From JBKHHU01 sp046539045 (GTDB taxonomy: Bacteria; Planctomycetota; Phycisphaerae; SM23-33), in assembly GCA_046539045.1 (NCBI GenBank), contig JBKHHU010000161.1, forward strand, positions 1-7,915: a stretch of 7,915 nt of DNA, read 5' to 3'. The position numbers were made by a program, and so were the translations under genes. The number at the start of each line of letters is the position of its first letter. The first letter of the stretch is position 1. The notes beneath the pieces are model-generated. The model had not been told where the DNA came from and searched no databases. It saw only the letters and a list, made by a program, of their open reading frames with translations. Positions 5,883 through 7,915 of the stretch are shown here, piece by piece.

Positions 5883-6836
5883 CTACAGATTGCCCCTGAA
5901 CCAAATCGCCGCGTCCCTGCCCTCGATGATGACCAGCACCGCCAGCAGCGCCCAAAGGAGCACCGCAAGTTGGAACGGGCGGTCGCGGAAGATCAGGTCG
6001 GTCGGATCCTTGTAGTTGCCCCGCATGGAGAGCATGGCGAAGCGGAAGATCGCGTAGACCACCAGCGGCAGAGTGTACACCAGCCAATGCGTGCCGAACG
6101 CGTCGATCGTCCGTGGACTGACGGTGTACAGCAGGTAGCTGACGATGGCGATGCCGGCGCTGACGCTGATGAGGTGGCCCAGCAGTTCCGGCGTGTAGGC
6201 AGCCAGCGTCGCCCGATGCCTCTGGGCCGTGGTGGGATCGGCCAGTGAGACATTCTCATTCCGCCGCTTGCAGAAGCCCATGAACATGCAGAGGGTAAAC
6301 GTCAGCACAAAAAGCCACGGACTGACGGCTACGCGTATGACAACCGCCCCGGCAGCGGCCCGGATGACGAATCCCAGCGCAATGCAGATTACATCCAGAA
6401 GCATCAACCACTTCAGCCGGAGCGTGTAAACCACCTGCAGCGCAACGTACACCAGAATACCCGCGAAAGCGACCGGCCGAACCCACTGCCCGACACCCAG
6501 CGCAGGGGCAATCAGGAAATCCGTCGCCAACGCCACCGCTCCAGCCAGCAGCAGACAGCCGATTATCAGCAGCCATCCGACGCGGACCGCCACCCGCCCC
6601 GAAGCGATCGGGCGGTCCTTCTTGGACGGGTGAGCCAGATCGGCACGCCGGTCGAAGATGTCGTTGAGGACGTAGATCCCGGACGAGGCGAAACAGAAGG
6701 CACCCGCCGTCAGCAGCGCAAGCGCCCAGGCGGCAGGTTCATCGTGCTTCATCGCGGTGACCACCGGAAACAGAACGATCACGTTTTTCACCCAATGGTC
6801 CGGGCGGATCAATTTAGCCAAGTCCTTTGCGGACAT
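5883..6836 (-). CDS. UbiA-superfamily prenyltransferase, decaprenyl-phosphate phosphoribosyltransferase-like
   Basis: From ATG 6836 the product has 317 residues and about eight or nine transmembrane helices. The start RPDHWVKN (11-18) is typical of the DPPR-synthase branch of UbiA proteins. The first Asp-rich motif is NDIFDRRAD (58-66), followed by KKDRPIASG (72-80). The second motif region is LLDVICIALGFVIRAAAGA (146-164), and CKRRNE (189-194) matches the conserved KR segment. Characterised relatives (mycobacterial Rv3806c) join phosphoribosyl pyrophosphate to decaprenyl phosphate, the first step towards a lipid-linked pentofuranose donor. The exact substrate here is inferred. I prefer ATG 6836 because GGAGA lies four bases upstream and the family starts about ten residues before RPxxWxKN. 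The frame extends to ATG 6899, but that would leave only eight bases to the divergent gene at 6908 and adds a tail without family character. It lies upstream of the GT2 gene on the same strand. Confidence 0.88.
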   Translation of the reverse strand: MSAKDLAKLIRPDHWVKNVIVLFPVVTAMKHDEPAAWALALLTAGAFCFASSGIYVLNDIFDRRADLAHPSKKDRPIASGRVAVRVGWLLIIGCLLLAGAVALATDFLIAPALGVGQWVRPVAFAGILVYVALQVVYTLRLKWLMLLDVICIALGFVIRAAAGAVVIRVAVSPWLFVLTFTLCMFMGFCKRRNENVSLADPTTAQRHRATLAAYTPELLGHLISVSAGIAIVSYLLYTVSPRTIDAFGTHWLVYTLPLVVYAIFRFAMLSMRGNYKDPTDLIFRDRPFQLAVLLWALLAVLVIIEGRDAAIWFRGNL

Positions 6837-6845
6837 AGTCTCTCC
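6837..6845 (-). promoter_or_regulatory. Shine-Dalgarno deciding the start of the prenyltransferase gene
   Basis: On the minus strand GGAGA (6845-6841) followed by GACT precedes ATG 6836. It supports this internal start over ATG 6899 and ATG 6878, neither of which has a comparable site. Confidence 0.5.
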
Positions 6846-6870
6846 ATCGCCGCGGCGGGCGATTTTTCTG

Positions 6871-6899
6871 CTGTCCATCGCTGTCCTTGTCGATATCAT
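6871..6899 (+). promoter_or_regulatory. Candidate promoter for the DUF2723-type gene, near-leaderless
   Basis: CTGTCC (6871-6876), a 17-base spacer and TATCAT (6894-6899, five of six consensus bases) end eight bases before ATG 6908. The predicted transcription start is one or two bases before the start codon, and there is no Shine-Dalgarno. The -35 matches only three of six. It lies in the 71-base divergent gap to the prenyltransferase gene. Confidence 0.45.
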
Positions 6900-6907
6900 C
6901 TAACAGC

Positions 6908-7915
6908 ATGAAGGCAGCGTCTCGGAAGAAATATCGTCAGAAAAGCCGCCGTCACTCCACCAAAGCCTTGTGGTTGACCGTCTTCCTTTCCGCATCGGTG
7001 CTGTATCTGCTCACGGCTCAGCACGGCGTGGCCTGGCAGGACAGTGCCATTCGCCAGGAGCGCGTGATGCGGCTGGACATCCTCGGCGACATGGGCCTGG
7101 CGCTGGCTCACCCGCTGTATATCCTCGTCGGTGCGGGGTTCTGCCGTCTCATTCCGGGCGTTGGCTGTCCGACACTGCTGAACATGCTCAGCGGCTTGGC
7201 GATGGCGGTGGCGCTGGCCAATATCGCCTCTCTGGTCGGTAGACTCACCCACCGGCACTTTGTCGGGCTGTCGGTAGCCGCGATGCTGGCGGTAACACAC
7301 ACCATCTGGTGGCTCTCCGCGATCACCGAGGTTTATACGCTGTACCTGGCGGCGTTTACGGCAGAGCTGTTTTTCCTGGTCGTTCTCATCGAGCGGCGGA
7401 CGCTCCCGCCACTGCTGGCGATGATGTTCATCAACGGCCTGGGTCTGGCGGTTCATAACTTCGCCCTGCTGCCGCTGCCCGTTTATGCGGCCGTCGCGGT
7501 GGTTCTGTTCATTCGCAAACAGATTTCTCTCGGCGAACTGGCCTTGGGCGGGCTGGCTTGGCTGGTCGGTGCGGGGCTGTACATTGGGCTGACGATCTAC
7601 GAAATCGCCACGCTGGGATCGGTAGTCGAGGGGTTGCGGTCGGCACTGGTCGGCGGCTATGGAAAGCAGGTCGCCAGTTTCTCGCTGGTTTCCCGTTTCA
7701 CAAAGGCCAACCTGGTACTGATGGCGTTGAACTTCGTCAGCCTGCTGCTGCCGCTGGCGCTGATCGGCTGGTGGACATTACGTAAACGACACGGGGGCCT
7801 GCTGGCCGGGGCGGTGTACGCCCTGACGATCATCGAGGTGCTTTTCGTGGTCCGCTATCCGGTGCCGGACCAGTTCATGTTCATCCTCCCGTCGATGGTG
7901 ATGATCGGCATTGCT
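6908..7915 (+). CDS. DUF2723-type polytopic membrane protein, putative GT-C glycosyltransferase (3' end outside window)
   Basis: The frame is open from ATG 6908 to the window end (336 codons, no stop), so the protein is truncated by the window. A basic cytoplasmic N-terminus (1-19, rich in Lys/Arg) precedes TM1 (about 20-36). The first outer loop has AWQDSAIRQ (42-50), equivalent to the WGDSGEL motif of DUF2723 proteins; the Asp (45) matches the acidic residue expected in the first loop of GT-C enzymes. Then come AHPLYILVG (67-75, cf. HPPGYPLY), THTIWWLSAITEVYTL (130-145, cf. the AEVYTL motif) and NGLGLAVHNF (176-185, cf. GLGLGNHH). Many hydrophobic helices follow. GT-C enzymes take sugars from polyprenyl-phosphate carriers and transfer them to proteins or glycans outside the membrane. 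This role is inferred. The divergent neighbours, a UbiA-like enzyme and a GT2 polyprenyl-phosphate sugar synthase, could supply the donor. Confidence 0.85.
   Translation, partial: MKAASRKKYRQKSRRHSTKALWLTVFLSASVLYLLTAQHGVAWQDSAIRQERVMRLDILGDMGLALAHPLYILVGAGFCRLIPGVGCPTLLNMLSGLAMAVALANIASLVGRLTHRHFVGLSVAAMLAVTHTIWWLSAITEVYTLYLAAFTAELFFLVVLIERRTLPPLLAMMFINGLGLAVHNFALLPLPVYAAVAVVLFIRKQISLGELALGGLAWLVGAGLYIGLTIYEIATLGSVVEGLRSALVGGYGKQVASFSLVSRFTKANLVLMALNFVSLLLPLALIGWWTLRKRHGGLLAGAVYALTIIEVLFVVRYPVPDQFMFILPSMVMIGIA

Noticed and set aside
6837..6899. Longer start of the UbiA-like gene at ATG 6899
   Set aside because: It would leave eight bases to the divergent gene and lacks a Shine-Dalgarno. ATG 6836 has GGAGA and fits the family N-terminus. 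Not fully excluded.
6896..7456. Minus-strand 186-codon open frame opposite the DUF2723-type gene
   Set aside because: It is Arg/Gln-rich and low in hydrophobic content, the usual antisense image of a membrane protein gene.

Overview
The window looks like a GC-rich bacterial chromosome segment, most likely from a planctomycete and probably the Phycisphaerae side of the phylum. The main evidence is two neighbouring secreted proteins that end in a dockerin-like double calcium loop followed by a PEP-CTERM sorting tail. The larger one also has the beta-strand repeat body typical of planctomycete surface proteins. Assignment below phylum is inference. There is no rRNA, tRNA, CRISPR array, transposase or phage gene.

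Layout: (1) 1-252 (+) is the 3' end of a dockerin/PEP-CTERM protein, followed by about 380 noncoding bases with a long hairpin. (2) 634-2073 (+) is a complete paralogue of 479 residues, ending at a hairpin shared with the convergent neighbour. (3) 3178-2160 (-) is a two-gene unit: a putative lipoprotein with an F5/8 type C (discoidin-like) domain, then a single-pass membrane protein of unknown function. (4) 3341-4977 (+) is a divergent pair: a two-helix membrane protein with a zinc ribbon, overlapping the start of cinA, a full-length NMN amidohydrolase/CinA protein. (5) 6836-5042 (-) is a UbiA-superfamily prenyltransferase resembling decaprenyl-phosphate phosphoribosyltransferase, followed by a DPM1-like family 2 glycosyltransferase. 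(6) 6908-7915 (+) is the divergent 5' part of a DUF2723-type polytopic membrane protein (GT-C fold), cut by the window edge.

Groups 5 and 6 could work together. The UbiA-like enzyme and the GT2 enzyme would load sugars onto a polyprenyl phosphate on the cytoplasmic face, and the GT-C-like protein would use such a donor on the outer face. This is inferred from family knowledge and adjacency. CinA works in pyridine nucleotide salvage and looks unrelated. The PEP-CTERM proteins would be exported and sorted by an exosortase that is not in this window.

The most notable non-gene signal is at the start codons. Four genes have a TATAAT-like hexamer 6-8 bases before the ATG and no Shine-Dalgarno sequence, suggesting leaderless or nearly leaderless mRNAs. 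Three others have a clear Shine-Dalgarno and no such hexamer. A second point is the sharp 3' boundary of the about 93% identical dockerin block shared by the two PEP-CTERM genes, which suggests recent duplication or gene conversion. I see no clear sign of a wholly new biological system here.
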